The position numbers and the translations under genes were made by a program. A DNA stretch of 64,000 bases, taken from positions 1-64,000 of the forward strand of contig JAAESJ010000272.1 in NCBI GenBank assembly GCA_024229495.1. Reading direction: 5' to 3'. The notes under the pieces were generated by a model. It was not told the DNA's origin. It made no database searches and worked only from the letters and a program-made list of their open reading frames with translations. Each line of letters begins with the position of its first letter. Position 1 is the stretch's first letter. This document shows positions 51,588 through 64,000 of the stretch, one piece after another. Source of the stretch: Verrucomicrobiaceae bacterium (GTDB lineage Bacteria > Verrucomicrobiota > Verrucomicrobiia > Verrucomicrobiales > DEV007).

Positions 51588-54248
51588 TTAATCAGATGAC
51601 TTACCCTCTTCAGAACCGTCAGGGTTAGCATCTTCCGCCTCCCCGTCCACAGGATGAACATCTTCTGATTCCGGGGCACCCCCCTCTTCTGTATCTGTAT
51701 CACCACTATCATCTTCAGCAACAACAGCCGCAATATCCTGAAGCCGCTCATCGCCTGTGAGAGTTACCAATTTAACCCCTTGAGCATTACGGCCGGTCTC
51801 ACGAACTTCATCCACTCTGATTCGAATACTCTGCCCGCCACTAGTCATGAGCATCAACTGCTCATCGTCACTAACAGCTGCAGCACCAACCACGGACCCG
51901 GTCTTATCCGTGCACTTCATCGTGATAATTCCTTTTCCGCCCCTAGACTGCTGACGGTAGTCATCAAACGAGGTGCGCTTGCCTATTCCGTGCTCACTTG
52001 CAACCAACAGCTTTTTATCATCTGAAACCAGCGCCAGCCCAACAACACAATCGCCTTTCACCGGTCTAATACCGTGAACCCCTGCTGTTGCCCTTCCCAT
52101 TGACCTTGCCTGCTGCTCGTTAAAGCGCAGACTTAATCCTCCGCTCGTGACGAGCACCACATCATCATTACCGCTGGTGAGCCTCACATCGATAAGCTCG
52201 TTGTCTTCATCAAGCTTTATTGCAATAATCCCGTCCTTGCGGAAATTTCGGAAATCGTGCACTCCGGTCTTCTTCACCCGCCCGCTCCTTGTCGCAAACA
52301 ACACGAATCCTGCATCCTCTCCGAATGTGACATCATCACCTGAATCACTCACGCGATAAACCAGTCGCAATACAGCAGCAATTGACTCCTCTGGCTGTAG
52401 GTTCAAGAAATTCTTTATACTCCTTCCGCGTGCAGCACGTGAAGCCTCAGGAAGCTCATACACACGCTCAACATAAACTCGACCCGTGTTCGTGAAAAAC
52501 ATGAGGTAATCATGCGCCTGAGCCGTAAACAAGTGCTCAACAAAATCCTGCGTATCCTCATCACCTCCTCGCGTCTCCATTCCCCTGACGCCTTTGCCCC
52601 CCCTGCCTTGGACCCTATATTCATTGGCTGCAGTACGCTTCACGTAACCGCGGTGACTCAGGGTCACAATCATTGACTCATTGGCAATAAGATCCTCAAT
52701 GGCAATCTCACCTTCATCGGGGAGAATCGGACACCGCCGGGCAGATGCATGCTTCTCCTTAATCTCGTTAAGCTCATCTTTAATGATTGCCAAAACCCGG
52801 GACTCTTTGCCGAGGATATCCAACAAGTCCTTAATCTCTTCAATAACACTGTCATACTCACCCTTGATCTTATCCTGCTCCATTGCAGTGAGCTGGTAAA
52901 GCCGCAGCTCGAGGATGGCATTAACTTGCCTGTCCGTGAATACATACATCCCATCCTGCAAGCTGGGTTGGTCACGAATCAGCACTCCAAGCTTCTTGGC
53001 AGTTTCAACAGTGAACGTGTAGGACTTTATTTTCTGCCTGGCATCATCACGGTTCTTGGACTCCCGGATAATACGAATGAAATCATCCAAGTGCCCGAGG
53101 GCCAGCAGGAATGCCTCCAGGTTTTCAGCCCTGTCCTCTGCCTTGGACAACAGGAAACGCGTACGACGTATAATGACGTCGCGCCGATGCTCGATGAAGG
53201 CATCTATCGCCTCGATAATCGACAGCTGCTTGGGTCGCCTGTCGTGAATGGCGAGCATGTTGACCCCAAAGGAGGTTTCCATTGCCGTAAGCTTGAATAG
53301 TTGGTTAACAACGACCTGAGGCCTGGCATCCCGCTTCAGGGTGATCTCAATCCTTGTTTGATCATCAGAAAGATCCCGCATCGCTGAGATCTCGGTAATA
53401 ACCTTTTCCCTCACCAACTCTGCTATCCGTTGTTGCAATGTTGCCCGGTTCACGCCGTGGGGGACTTGGCGAATAATGATCAATGACGCGCCTGTGGAGC
53501 TTTCCTCAACCTCCATAACACCACGCATCTTAATGCTTCCACGACCAGTTCTGAAGTAACTGTCAATACCCTTGAACCCGCGGATTTCACAGGCTCCAGC
53601 AAAATCCGGCCCTTTTATATGCTCCTTGATTTCCTCTACAGTTAGCTTCGGATTATCAATTCGAGCACAAACACCGTCAATGACCTCGCCCAGGTTGTGT
53701 GCCGGAACATTTGTCGCCATCCCGACCGCAATGCCGGTTCCGCCATTAACTAGAAGATTGGGAATTGCCGCAGGCAATACAACGGGCTCCGTGGAGTTTC
53801 CATCGTAGGTTTCCTGATGATCAACAGTCCCCTTTTCGAGGTCATTCATCATCGCCGTTCCCATCTGGGTAAGGCGTGCCTCCGTATAACGCATGGCAGC
53901 TGGGGCATCCCCCTCAACTGATCCGAAATTACCCTGTCCATCTATCAGGGTTTCCCGCATTGTCCATGGTTGAGCCATGTTCACCATGGTGGGATAAATT
54001 GCCCCATCCCCGTGAGGATGATATTTACCCATCGTCTCACCAACTATCCTCGCGCATTTCAGGTGAGCCTTGCCCTGCGCAAGTGACAAGTCATGATGCA
54101 TGGCATACAAAAGCCGACGCTGTGAGGGCTTAAGACCGTCACGGGCATCCGGCAGCGCCCTGGAAATGATAACCGACATTGAATAGTCCAGAAAGGACTT
54201 CGACATCTCGTCGGCTACGTTAATGGGCTTGATCCTGTCTTCGGGCAT
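51588..54248 (-). CDS. gyrA: DNA gyrase subunit A
   Basis: Type IIA topoisomerase subunit that cuts and rejoins DNA, 886 residues. The catalytic tyrosine is in AAMRYTEARL (Y121 by count), and the DNA gate has KYHPHGDGAIYPTMV. The GyrA box is GRGGKGVRG (canonical Q-R-G-G-K-G type) with a second, weaker copy, QSRGGKGI, in the propeller. The quinolone-determining positions equivalent to E. coli S83 and D87 are Gly82 and Pro86. The last 40 residues are strongly acidic. It follows gyrB by 32 bases on the same strand. Confidence 0.97.
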   Translation of the reverse strand: MPEDRIKPINVADEMSKSFLDYSMSVIISRALPDARDGLKPSQRRLLYAMHHDLSLAQGKAHLKCARIVGETMGKYHPHGDGAIYPTMVNMAQPWTMRETLIDGQGNFGSVEGDAPAAMRYTEARLTQMGTAMMNDLEKGTVDHQETYDGNSTEPVVLPAAIPNLLVNGGTGIAVGMATNVPAHNLGEVIDGVCARIDNPKLTVEEIKEHIKGPDFAGACEIRGFKGIDSYFRTGRGSIKMRGVMEVEESSTGASLIIIRQVPHGVNRATLQQRIAELVREKVITEISAMRDLSDDQTRIEITLKRDARPQVVVNQLFKLTAMETSFGVNMLAIHDRRPKQLSIIEAIDAFIEHRRDVIIRRTRFLLSKAEDRAENLEAFLLALGHLDDFIRIIRESKNRDDARQKIKSYTFTVETAKKLGVLIRDQPSLQDGMYVFTDRQVNAILELRLYQLTAMEQDKIKGEYDSVIEEIKDLLDILGKESRVLAIIKDELNEIKEKHASARRCPILPDEGEIAIEDLIANESMIVTLSHRGYVKRTAANEYRVQGRGGKGVRGMETRGGDEDTQDFVEHLFTAQAHDYLMFFTNTGRVYVERVYELPEASRAARGRSIKNFLNLQPEESIAAVLRLVYRVSDSGDDVTFGEDAGFVLFATRSGRVKKTGVHDFRNFRKDGIIAIKLDEDNELIDVRLTSGNDDVVLVTSGGLSLRFNEQQARSMGRATAGVHGIRPVKGDCVVGLALVSDDKKLLVASEHGIGKRTSFDDYRQQSRGGKGIITMKCTDKTGSVVGAAAVSDDEQLMLMTSGGQSIRIRVDEVRETGRNAQGVKLVTLTGDERLQDIAAVVAEDDSGDTDTEEGGAPESEDVHPVDGEAEDANPDGSEEGKSSD

Positions 54249-54280
54249 ACTGTGCGAATTTTACGGCGATACTAAAAAGG

Positions 54281-57293
<3,013 letters not shown>

Positions 57294-58253
57294 ATGGCAA
57301 CCCATACGATTGCGATGCCCAGTAAATACGCCAATCTTCAGGAGGAGATATTAGACCTGAAGAAAAGTCGTAATGCTATCATCCTGGTTCACAATTACCA
57401 GCTTGGTGAGATTCAGGACATTGCTGATTATGTCGGAGATTCCCTTGGTCTTGCTTACCGGGCGAGAGAAACAAATGCCGACGTCATTGCCTTTTGCGGG
57501 GTGCATTTCATGGCCGAGACCGCCAAGATCATTAATCCTGAGAAGACCGTTATATTGCCAGATAAGGATGCGGGCTGCTCCCTCGAGCTTTCGTGCCCCG
57601 GCGAGGAGCTTGCTTCATTCTTGAAGGATAACGCTAATAAAAATTATTATGTCATCGCTTACATCAACTGCAGCGCCGACGTAAAAGCCCTTTCTGATTG
57701 CATCTGCACAAGTGGAAATGCCGTTAAAATCGTTGAATCTGCCCCTGATGACCGGCCCATCCTCTTTGTCCCTGACCAGAACCTTGGTGCATGGGTCATG
57801 GAGCAAACAGGAAGGAAAATGGATCTTTGGCAGGGCTCGTGCTACGTCCACGTCGAGTTCACCAGAGAAAGCATTTCCAAAATCCGCGATGAATACCCAC
57901 AGGCGGAATTAATTGCACATCCAGAATGCACATATGCAGTTCGAATGCTGGCGGATGTGGTTTGCTCAACCGAGAAGATGGTTGACTACGCCAAGCAATC
58001 CAACGCGTCTTGCTTTATCGTGGCAACTGAAGAGGGTATGCTTCACAGGTTAAATAAGGAAGTTCCCTCGAAAACCTTTATCAGTGGGCCGACCGATCAT
58101 TGCGCATGTGCTGAATGTCGTTTCATGAAAATGAACACGCTGGAAAAGCTTCGCAACGCGCTACGCGACTTGAGCCCAGAAGTTACAATGAATGAGGAAA
58201 CCAGAGAAAAAGCAAAAGCTCCAATCCTCAGAATGTTGGAACTAAGCAATTAA
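57294..58253 (+). CDS. nadA: Quinolinate synthase
   Basis: Makes quinolinate from iminoaspartate and dihydroxyacetone phosphate in de novo NAD synthesis, using a [4Fe-4S] cluster. The 319 residues fit the short NadA type. Visible: LVHNYQLGEIQDIADYVGDSL split across the first substrate loop, CICTSGNA (C138), HPECTY (C212) and CACAECRFM (C275), the likely cluster ligands. The ATG at 57294 agrees with family N-termini. Convergent with the MauE-like gene, overlapping by four bases. Confidence 0.95.
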   Translation: MATHTIAMPSKYANLQEEILDLKKSRNAIILVHNYQLGEIQDIADYVGDSLGLAYRARETNADVIAFCGVHFMAETAKIINPEKTVILPDKDAGCSLELSCPGEELASFLKDNANKNYYVIAYINCSADVKALSDCICTSGNAVKIVESAPDDRPILFVPDQNLGAWVMEQTGRKMDLWQGSCYVHVEFTRESISKIRDEYPQAELIAHPECTYAVRMLADVVCSTEKMVDYAKQSNASCFIVATEEGMLHRLNKEVPSKTFISGPTDHCACAECRFMKMNTLEKLRNALRDLSPEVTMNEETREKAKAPILRMLELSN

Positions 58254-58705
58254 TCAATTGCTCCTCGCCCTTCAGCATTGCGCCACGCACATAGCAGCAC
58301 ACAAGCCACTGCACATAACCCGCAGTCAATGAGCAATTGAAGCTGAATCGTTGTGGTAATACCCAGACAGCCGCATTCAGTATCAATGCCCCTGATAAGA
58401 AGTGATGCCAAGGCCAGCATAAAGAAAACCAATGATCCCCCGAGAACAATCACGCACCCAGGGTAAAGCAGGCGTAAGATCACGCACACCCCAGCAATGA
58501 GCTCAAATGGGGGCATGAACATTGCTACCCAAGCAATCCATGGGTCACCGAGAATCCTGTAGTTACGAATAATTGACTCAAAGAGCATTGGGTCATCAAT
58601 TTTCCAGGCCCCCGCAACACAAAACACTCCCCCCAGTAAAATTCGCAAGAACAACTCCAAGGGATCAATCCTTCTACGAAGCCAGCTCGGGAGGGTCGGA
58701 AACAT
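58250..58705 (-). CDS. MauE/DoxX-like membrane protein
   Basis: A 151-residue inner-membrane protein with four hydrophobic segments. FLRILLGGVFCVAGAWKI and AMFMPPFELIAGV are typical of DoxX/MauE proteins. The third loop holds TECGCLG, a CxC motif seen in MauE-like proteins that support disulfide or quinone-linked redox reactions. The function here is not determined. Its stop overlaps that of nadA. Confidence 0.75.
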   Translation of the reverse strand: MFPTLPSWLRRRIDPLELFLRILLGGVFCVAGAWKIDDPMLFESIIRNYRILGDPWIAWVAMFMPPFELIAGVCVILRLLYPGCVIVLGGSLVFFMLALASLLIRGIDTECGCLGITTTIQLQLLIDCGLCAVACVLLCAWRNAEGRGAID

Positions 58706-58801
58706 TAAAATTGATGGGCTGTCAATCAGGCATTATTCCCCACAGGGACAATTACATTCCATCAAGGAATCAACTACACTGAATTGTTACCCTCACCCTT
58801 T

Positions 58802-59608
58802 TCATTTCTTTTTCAATACCAGGATTACATCCTCCCATGGCGAATCCAATTCTCTCGGCTCGTTGACGTCGTAACAAAAGTCATAGCATCCCTCAAGAGT
58901 GAAGCTCGGGACTGACTCAAGCAAGGTCTTTAGTTGAGGGGCATCGTAAGTGCGAAAATCCCAGGATGTGTTTATGGTCCTTATCCCTGCATGATCCCGA
59001 ATCTTCAGCCGACTCTGGAGTTTCTCAATACGAGACCTAGGGTCCGGTGCATCCGAGTCAATTATGCAGTCAACATGCACGTCACCCCTTGAGCCCGACC
59101 AGCACTCCCTTTGCTGCTGCGACTTCGGGTAATCCGACAAATGCAAGCCAATGACATAAATCCCGCCACTCCTTAGGTGAGAGCCAACAGCGCGCAGGTG
59201 AGATCTGGCATCACCTTCGGTGAGGAGATACTTAAAGGTGCTGACAAGACAGAAGGCCATATCGAACTGTCCCGGAATACTAAATCTCTCCATCGGCAAT
59301 GCGAAAACCTTGGGGCTATGCCCTGCTTGGCTTAGCCGATCTCTGGAGAACTCCACCATTTGCAGGGATAGGTCGAACCCGACAACCGAATGCCCCATAT
59401 CCATCAGTCGATGCATCAAGCGCCCGCTGCCACAGGCAGGTTCAAGGATATCCAGCTGCTTTCGGAAGTCACGACCGGCATGTAGTCGAAAAACCTCCTC
59501 AAGAAAATCTGTTTCACGGGCGGTATCCTGGTCAAAAATAATATCATAGTAGAGGGGCAAATCATACCACTCCTCTTCATGTTCCCCAGTTGCTTGGCCG
59601 GGATTCAT
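58802..59608 (-). CDS. Class I SAM-dependent methyltransferase
   Basis: A 268-residue methyltransferase with a class I SAM site: LDILEPACGSGRLMHRL (motif I), VVGFDLSLQMVEF (acidic loop binding ribose hydroxyls) and FDMAFCLVSTFKYL. An N-terminal segment (YDLPLYYDIIFDQDTARETDFLEEV) resembles sugar or small-molecule methyltransferases. Substrate unknown. It is separated from leuB by 88 bases on the same strand. Confidence 0.8.
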   Translation of the reverse strand: MNPGQATGEHEEEWYDLPLYYDIIFDQDTARETDFLEEVFRLHAGRDFRKQLDILEPACGSGRLMHRLMDMGHSVVGFDLSLQMVEFSRDRLSQAGHSPKVFALPMERFSIPGQFDMAFCLVSTFKYLLTEGDARSHLRAVGSHLRSGGIYVIGLHLSDYPKSQQQRECWSGSRGDVHVDCIIDSDAPDPRSRIEKLQSRLKIRDHAGIRTINTSWDFRTYDAPQLKTLLESVPSFTLEGCYDFCYDVNEPRELDSPWEDVILVLKKK

Positions 59609-59696
59609 TAATGTATAGCCAATGTGGATTGCAGAACGTTAGAAAATGAAAATGCCTTAACCTCCGTTGAGGTGCTTCCAGTATTCTTCAGGCTCA

Positions 59697-60821
59697 CTAA
59701 TTTGATGATTCTTTCCTGATTTCCTCGACTATTGCATCCCCCATTTCCTTTGTTCCGACCCTTTGAGTTCCTTGCTCGGAAGTATATATATCTGCTGTTC
59801 GTATACCCTCATCTATTGCCGCGCGAACAGCATTATCAATGGCGTCTGCAGCCTCTGAATGGCCAAGCGAATATCTCAACATTAATGATGCGGAGAGTAT
59901 TTGAGCGCAAGGATTGGCTATGCCTTCCCCAGCGATATCAGGCGCTGAACCTCCACTGGGTTCGTACATTCCGAAATACAAACCATCACCTTTATCAATC
60001 CCAAGGCTTGAGCTAGCAAGCATTCCAAGTGAACCGGCTATCATTGCCATCTCATCACTTAGAATATCTCCAAACAAGTTAGGCGCGAGAATGACATCAA
60101 AGTCCCTGGGGCGCCGGATTAATTGCATCGCTGCATTGTCAACGTATAGATGATCAAGGCTTACTTCAGGATAATCACCGGATACAGCCTCTACCGTCTC
60201 TCGCCACAATATTCCATTGCGCAACACGTTGGCCTTATCAATGGATGTGAGTTTTTTGCTCCGCTCCATAGCGGATCTGAACGCAACATGAGCGATGCGT
60301 TCTATCTCGGACTCATGATAGCGCATTGTATCAACCGCATGTCGCCCCTTCTCATCATTACGGATCTCCTTAGGCTCTCCAAAATAAATTCCGCCGGTAA
60401 GCTCACGAACACAGAGCACATTAAAGCCTCCCTTAACAATATCTGCACGCACCGGGGAGGCATGCACTAGCGACGGGAAGCATACGCTTGGTCGGAGATT
60501 GGCGAAGAGGCTGAAATGTTTACGCAATGGCAGCAATGCTCCACGCTCAGGCTGCTGATCAGGCGGTAGAGATTCCCACTTAGGTCCACCAACTGAGCCA
60601 AATAGTATAGCGTCAGACTCCCTACAGGCATTTAAAGTGACCTCTGGCAATGGTGAACCTAGTTCATCAATGGCAGCCCCTCCGACAAGCTGTTCATTAA
60701 AATCGAAATCAATCTCAAATTTGCATGAAACCGATTTGAGGACGCGAAGCGCTTCATTCATGACTTCGGGCCCTATACCGTCGCCCGGAAGCACTGCGAT
60801 GCGGTGAACTGGTTTGCTCAT
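59697..60821 (-). CDS. leuB: 3-Isopropylmalate dehydrogenase
   Basis: Oxidative decarboxylation in leucine synthesis, about 374 residues. Seen: [36 protein letters not shown] split at its conserved centre, [26 protein letters not shown] and [12 protein letters not shown], all standard LeuB motifs. The ATG at 60821 gives the normal N-terminus, with GGAG just ahead; the in-frame TTG at 60857 overlaps the trpF stop and is less likely. It follows trpF closely, an amino-acid-biosynthesis pairing. Confidence 0.95.
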   Translation of the reverse strand: MSKPVHRIAVLPGDGIGPEVMNEALRVLKSVSCKFEIDFDFNEQLVGGAAIDELGSPLPEVTLNACRESDAILFGSVGGPKWESLPPDQQPERGALLPLRKHFSLFANLRPSVCFPSLVHASPVRADIVKGGFNVLCVRELTGGIYFGEPKEIRNDEKGRHAVDTMRYHESEIERIAHVAFRSAMERSKKLTSIDKANVLRNGILWRETVEAVSGDYPEVSLDHLYVDNAAMQLIRRPRDFDVILAPNLFGDILSDEMAMIAGSLGMLASSSLGIDKGDGLYFGMYEPSGGSAPDIAGEGIANPCAQILSASLMLRYSLGHSEAADAIDNAVRAAIDEGIRTADIYTSEQGTQRVGTKEMGDAIVEEIRKESSN

Positions 60822-60853
60822 AGGCTCCGAGAATCGACGCAATAATCGATTGG

Positions 60854-61519
60854 TCAATGAGGAATATCAATTTCGTGAACCGCTTGCACAAAATCCTTAA
60901 CCATAGCGCCATCCTTTATGCCAGGTGCTGCCTCGACACCACTTGCGACGTCAACTGCTTCCGGGAGAACCTCGCGAACGGCTAACGCAACATTATCAGG
61001 GCGCAATCCACCCGCAAGTACAACTCGCCGGTCAGGATTATCCTTCACAAACCGGCGACCAAGGCTCCACTCAAAAGACGTTCCGCTACCACCATACTCA
61101 CCTGGACAATAAGCATCCAGAAGGACCGTGGTAGCAGCAAACTTCCTGATTTCCTGCAAACAGTTTTCATTCTTAACGGTAAAGGCTTTAATGCAGGAGA
61201 AATCAGATGAGAACCGTCCGTAATATTCTGCACTTTCATTGCCATGGAACTGGGCGGCGTTAATGATCCCGGTTTCAAGAAGGGATAAAACCTGCTCAAT
61301 GTCAGCATTGACAAAAACCCCCACCCTCTCTGTTGAATCAGGGATGTCGCCAGCCCAAAGAGTCAGCTCAGAGGGTTTAATAAATCTCTTTGACCCGGGC
61401 CAGAAATTAAATCCAAGGGCATCAGCACCGGCAGCGCATGCCATTAACGCGTCAGCAACGGTTGTGATTCCACAAATTTTAACAGCAACGCCTTGAGTCT
61501 GCACAAATTCGGGTTTCAT
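60854..61519 (-). CDS. trpF: Phosphoribosylanthranilate isomerase
   Basis: Tryptophan synthesis, 221 residues, (beta/alpha)8 barrel. [24 protein letters not shown] with the catalytic Cys at the start (split by family spacing), [22 protein letters not shown] with the catalytic Asp, [14 protein letters not shown] and [15 protein letters not shown] are all clear. It is followed by leuB and preceded, two bases away, by the receiver-like gene. Confidence 0.95.
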   Translation of the reverse strand: MKPEFVQTQGVAVKICGITTVADALMACAAGADALGFNFWPGSKRFIKPSELTLWAGDIPDSTERVGVFVNADIEQVLSLLETGIINAAQFHGNESAEYYGRFSSDFSCIKAFTVKNENCLQEIRKFAATTVLLDAYCPGEYGGSGTSFEWSLGRRFVKDNPDRRVVLAGGLRPDNVALAVREVLPEAVDVASGVEAAPGIKDGAMVKDFVQAVHEIDIPH

Positions 61520-61521
61520 TT

Positions 61522-61971
61522 TTATACCGCTGACTCTTCAGCCCCTCCCTTTAATGGAGTGCCTCCCTTAACCATTGCAATAATCCTGTCAACGGTAAGC
61601 GGCTTTATCAAAACACCCTTGACCCGCGCCTCTCGTTGAAGAATTTCAGCCTTAGAAGAATGTGCCGGATCAGCAAGATAGATAACACCAGGACATGACC
61701 TGACCCCGCCTTGACAGCACGGAACGGCCTTGGCCAACAGGCCGTATAGCAACTCACCATCAATGACCGGTAATCCAAGACCAAACATGTATAAGTGGTA
61801 CTCGCGCTGTAAGGCCAACTCAAAGGCATATTCAGCATTGGGCGTGGTATCCACCCTGCAGGGAGTAAAGTTCTCAAGAGCTTCACGTATCAGTCTTAAT
61901 GTTCCAACCTCCTCATGCGCAATCAGCACACGGGGAAGGTCCTCGTGTTTATTTTCTTCGGACTCGGGCAT
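61522..61971 (-). CDS. Degenerate receiver-domain (pseudo-receiver) protein
   Basis: About 149 residues, matching a CheY-like receiver fold: PRVLIAHEEVGTLRLIREAL at the first strand/helix, LYMFGLGLPVIDGELLYGLL at the expected phosphoacceptor strand, and VKGVLIKPLTVDRI with the conserved Lys. The phosphoacceptor Asp is replaced (LVLLD against LYMFG), so it is unlikely to be phosphorylated in the classical way. The ATG at 61971 is preferred over an in-frame start at 62034 because it yields an N-terminus typical of small regulators. It may act by protein binding. It is divergent from uvrA. Confidence 0.72.
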   Translation of the reverse strand: MPESEENKHEDLPRVLIAHEEVGTLRLIREALENFTPCRVDTTPNAEYAFELALQREYHLYMFGLGLPVIDGELLYGLLAKAVPCCQGGVRSCPGVIYLADPAHSSKAEILQREARVKGVLIKPLTVDRIIAMVKGGTPLKGGAEESAV

Positions 61972-62040
61972 CTGATCGTGTATATCTTTACGCGGCTTGC
62001 GGGATAACGCCACAATCAAACAACACTTGTGCAAGATTCA

Positions 62041-64000
62041 ATGAAAACACATCCCGGTCCTATTCGTATAAGGGGGGCACGTCAGCACAACCTTCGGGAT
62101 ATTGACGTTGATATACCCCGCCATCAATTCGTCGTGATTACAGGGCCGAGCGGATCCGGCAAGTCCTCACTGGCCTTCAACACTCTCTATGCAGAGGGTC
62201 AGAGACGTTACGTCGAGAGCTTATCGACATACGCCAGGCAGTTTCTCGACCAACTTGAGCAACCAGATGTTGACTCCATTGACGGTCTCTCACCATCTAT
62301 TGCCATTGAGCAAAGGTCATCATCCCCAAATCCGAGATCAACAGTTGCGACCGCAACTGAAATATATGACTACCTCAGACTACTGTTTGCTGCAGCAGGG
62401 GTGCCTCATGACCCTGAAACCGGGGAAGCAGTTGAGAAGTTAAGTCTTGCCCAGATCGTTGACCAGTTACTTGAGTTCGCCGACAGCACGCGCATCATGG
62501 TAATGGCACCTGTCATAAAAAATGAGAAAGCCAATGTCAAAGCAACCCTGGAAAGGCTAAAGCGAAACGGGTTCGTCCGAGCAAGAATTAACGGCACTAT
62601 CGTTGAACTGGATACTCCACCAGGTAAATACAATTCAAAGCAGAAACATTCCATTGAAGCCATTGTTGACAGAATAATTATCAAGGATGGCATAGAGTCA
62701 CGTTTAGCAAGTTCTGTAGAAACCGCATTGCGCTGGGGCGAGGATGAGGTTCAAATCCTCTCTCAACCTCCTGACGCGGATGACTGGCAACTTAATGAGT
62801 TCACGACCGCCTTTGCAAATCCTCGCACCGGATTCCGTATGGCAAAGTTAACGCCGAAACACTTTTCATTTAACAGCCACCTTGGTGCATGTAGTCGCTG
62901 CCATGGCATTGGCAGCATCCTGCAAGCAGACCCCCTGCTTTTTGTGGACGACGCTGACAAAAGCCTCAGTCAGGGAGCAATTAAAACATGGTGGGATCGG
63001 AACAAGAAACTCAAGTCCCTACACGACCGTCAGATTAACAGCCTTGTCGGGCACTTCTCAATCAGCAAGGACACACCGCTAAAAAAGTTACCTGAAGGCT
63101 TTACCAATGCCCTTTTTCACGGAACGGGAGAGCAAGAATTGACCACCGACTGGGGGAAAGAAACCTCCTCCAAGCAGGCAACAAAACCCTTCGAGGGCTT
63201 GCTTGCGCAAGCCGAGAGGCTTCATGAGACAAGCAAGAGTGAAACGACTCGGCGTAATGTCAGGCGCTTCATGACTCCACAGCCCTGTCAGGATTGCCAT
63301 GGGCGAAGACTCCGTCCTGAAATCCTGTCTGTCACCATCACTCGAAGCGACAACAGTGAACTGTCTATTGACGAGGCAACCTCACTTAATATCGGTCAGG
63401 CTCTTGAATGGGTTAATGACCTCCAGTTAACCCCTCAGCAACACGGCATTGTAAAGCGGATCCGACGCGAGTTGATAAGCCGTCTTCAGTTCCTCGTGAA
63501 CGTTGGGCTTCCATACCTTACACTCAACAGGCAAAGCTCTACTCTCTCAGGAGGAGAGTCACAACGTGTGCGACTAGCCACCCAGATTGGCGCTGGTCTT
63601 GCCGGCGTTATTTATGTTCTTGATGAGCCAAGCATTGGACTCCACCAAAACGATAACGCTCAACTCATAGAAACCCTGAGAAAGCTCAGGGATATCGGCA
63701 ACACGGTCATTGTCGTTGAACATGACGCAGAAACAATCTCTGCAGCAGATCACGTGATCGATATCGGCCCTGCCGCAGGACCTAGAGGCGGAGAATTGGT
63801 GGCCTCTGGAACGCCTGATGAATTAAAGAAACATCCTTCATCAATCACGGGAAAATACCTTAGCCAACAACTGAGAATTTCTATACCCAAGAAGAAAGAC
63901 ATACAGTTAACCCCCACACAGGAAAATCCTGATCCCCATGGCTGGATTAACATCATCGGCGCAAGGGAAAACAATCTGCAGAATATTGATGCCGCTTTCC
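62041..64000 (+). CDS. uvrA: Excinuclease ABC subunit A (5' part, runs off window)
   Basis: DNA-damage-recognition ATPase of nucleotide-excision repair. The first 653 codons are present. Seen: Walker A GPSGSGKSSLAF (about 35-46), Q-loop/UvrB-binding domain (VMAPVIKNEKANVKATL), ABC signature LSGGESQRVRLATQ and Walker B VIYVLDEPSIGLH. The zinc-finger region is altered: the first CxxC of canonical UvrA is NPRT (residues 260-263), while CSRC (284-287) is kept. The second finger begins CQDCHGRRL. The gene starts at the ATG at 62041 and the frame is still open at the last base of the window. Confidence 0.95.
   Translation, partial: MKTHPGPIRIRGARQHNLRDIDVDIPRHQFVVITGPSGSGKSSLAFNTLYAEGQRRYVESLSTYARQFLDQLEQPDVDSIDGLSPSIAIEQRSSSPNPRSTVATATEIYDYLRLLFAAAGVPHDPETGEAVEKLSLAQIVDQLLEFADSTRIMVMAPVIKNEKANVKATLERLKRNGFVRARINGTIVELDTPPGKYNSKQKHSIEAIVDRIIIKDGIESRLASSVETALRWGEDEVQILSQPPDADDWQLNEFTTAFANPRTGFRMAKLTPKHFSFNSHLGACSRCHGIGSILQADPLLFVDDADKSLSQGAIKTWWDRNKKLKSLHDRQINSLVGHFSISKDTPLKKLPEGFTNALFHGTGEQELTTDWGKETSSKQATKPFEGLLAQAERLHETSKSETTRRNVRRFMTPQPCQDCHGRRLRPEILSVTITRSDNSELSIDEATSLNIGQALEWVNDLQLTPQQHGIVKRIRRELISRLQFLVNVGLPYLTLNRQSSTLSGGESQRVRLATQIGAGLAGVIYVLDEPSIGLHQNDNAQLIETLRKLRDIGNTVIVVEHDAETISAADHVIDIGPAAGPRGGELVASGTPDELKKHPSSITGKYLSQQLRISIPKKKDIQLTPTQENPDPHGWINIIGARENNLQNIDAAF

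Overview
The window is a gene-dense stretch of a Gram-negative bacterial chromosome. I infer a Verrucomicrobiota member close to the Opitutae. The basis is the combination of a fumarate-reductase-type succinate dehydrogenase (cytochrome b first), a complete classical menaquinone operon, a squalene-hopene-cyclase-like enzyme, an LPS heptose isomerase, PVC-style radical SAM and DUF116 genes, and an unusual uracil-DNA glycosylase. This is inference from gene content; no rRNA gene is present. There are no insertion sequences, prophages or CRISPR arrays. Base composition and coding style look uniform.

Region by region. (1) 1-7.4 kb, housekeeping: tlyA (interrupted by an in-frame TGA), DAHP synthase, malate dehydrogenase, gmhA, a UvrD/PcrA helicase, and an AGCS amino-acid symporter carrying an inserted SH3-like domain. 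(2) 7.7-11.2 kb: sdhCAB of the di-haem, menaquinone-linked type. (3) 11.3-14.4 kb: a small unknown gene, dinB and two tandem cyclophilin genes that arose by duplication. (4) 14.4-18.8 kb: a sugar-catabolism cluster (class I aldolase divergent from alpha/beta hydrolase, sugar epimerase and ribulokinase). (5) 19.1-21.8 kb: a cold-shock-like gene, tRNA-Arg(CCG) and proBA. (6) 21.8-29.8 kb (minus): menF-D-H-B-A-C-E and mnmH/selU, almost all translationally coupled by 4-base overlaps.

(7) 30.2-49.8 kb (minus) is the most interesting part: about 20 kb of fifteen co-directional, mostly overlapping genes. Listed from the low-coordinate end, they are a squalene/hopene-cyclase-like protein and a smaller alpha-toroid partner, a DUF116-polyprenyl synthase fusion, a 2x[4Fe-4S] ferredoxin, an HdrA-like Cys protein, a radical SAM enzyme, a G3E GTPase, a secreted beta-sandwich protein, an ABC exporter pair, a PaaK-like CoA ligase, a small EamA-like membrane protein, a 4HBT thioesterase, a flavin-halogenase-like protein, a UbiC-like (chorismate lyase) protein, a HemN-like radical SAM enzyme and a PQQ-type beta-propeller. 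Together they look like an undescribed biosynthetic and export pathway that combines an isoprenoid with a chorismate-derived aromatic acid and uses oxygen-sensitive Fe-S chemistry.

(8) 49.9-64 kb: a four-CxxC protein, a small membrane protein, a cysteine-free family-4-like uracil-DNA glycosylase, gyrA/gyrB, nadA, a MauE/DoxX-like protein, a methyltransferase, leuB, trpF, a degenerate receiver-domain protein, and the 5' two-thirds of uvrA, which runs off the window end.

The pathways connect. DAHP synthase, trpF, the men operon and the UbiC-like protein all belong to chorismate metabolism, and menaquinone is the expected electron donor or acceptor for the SdhCAB complex.
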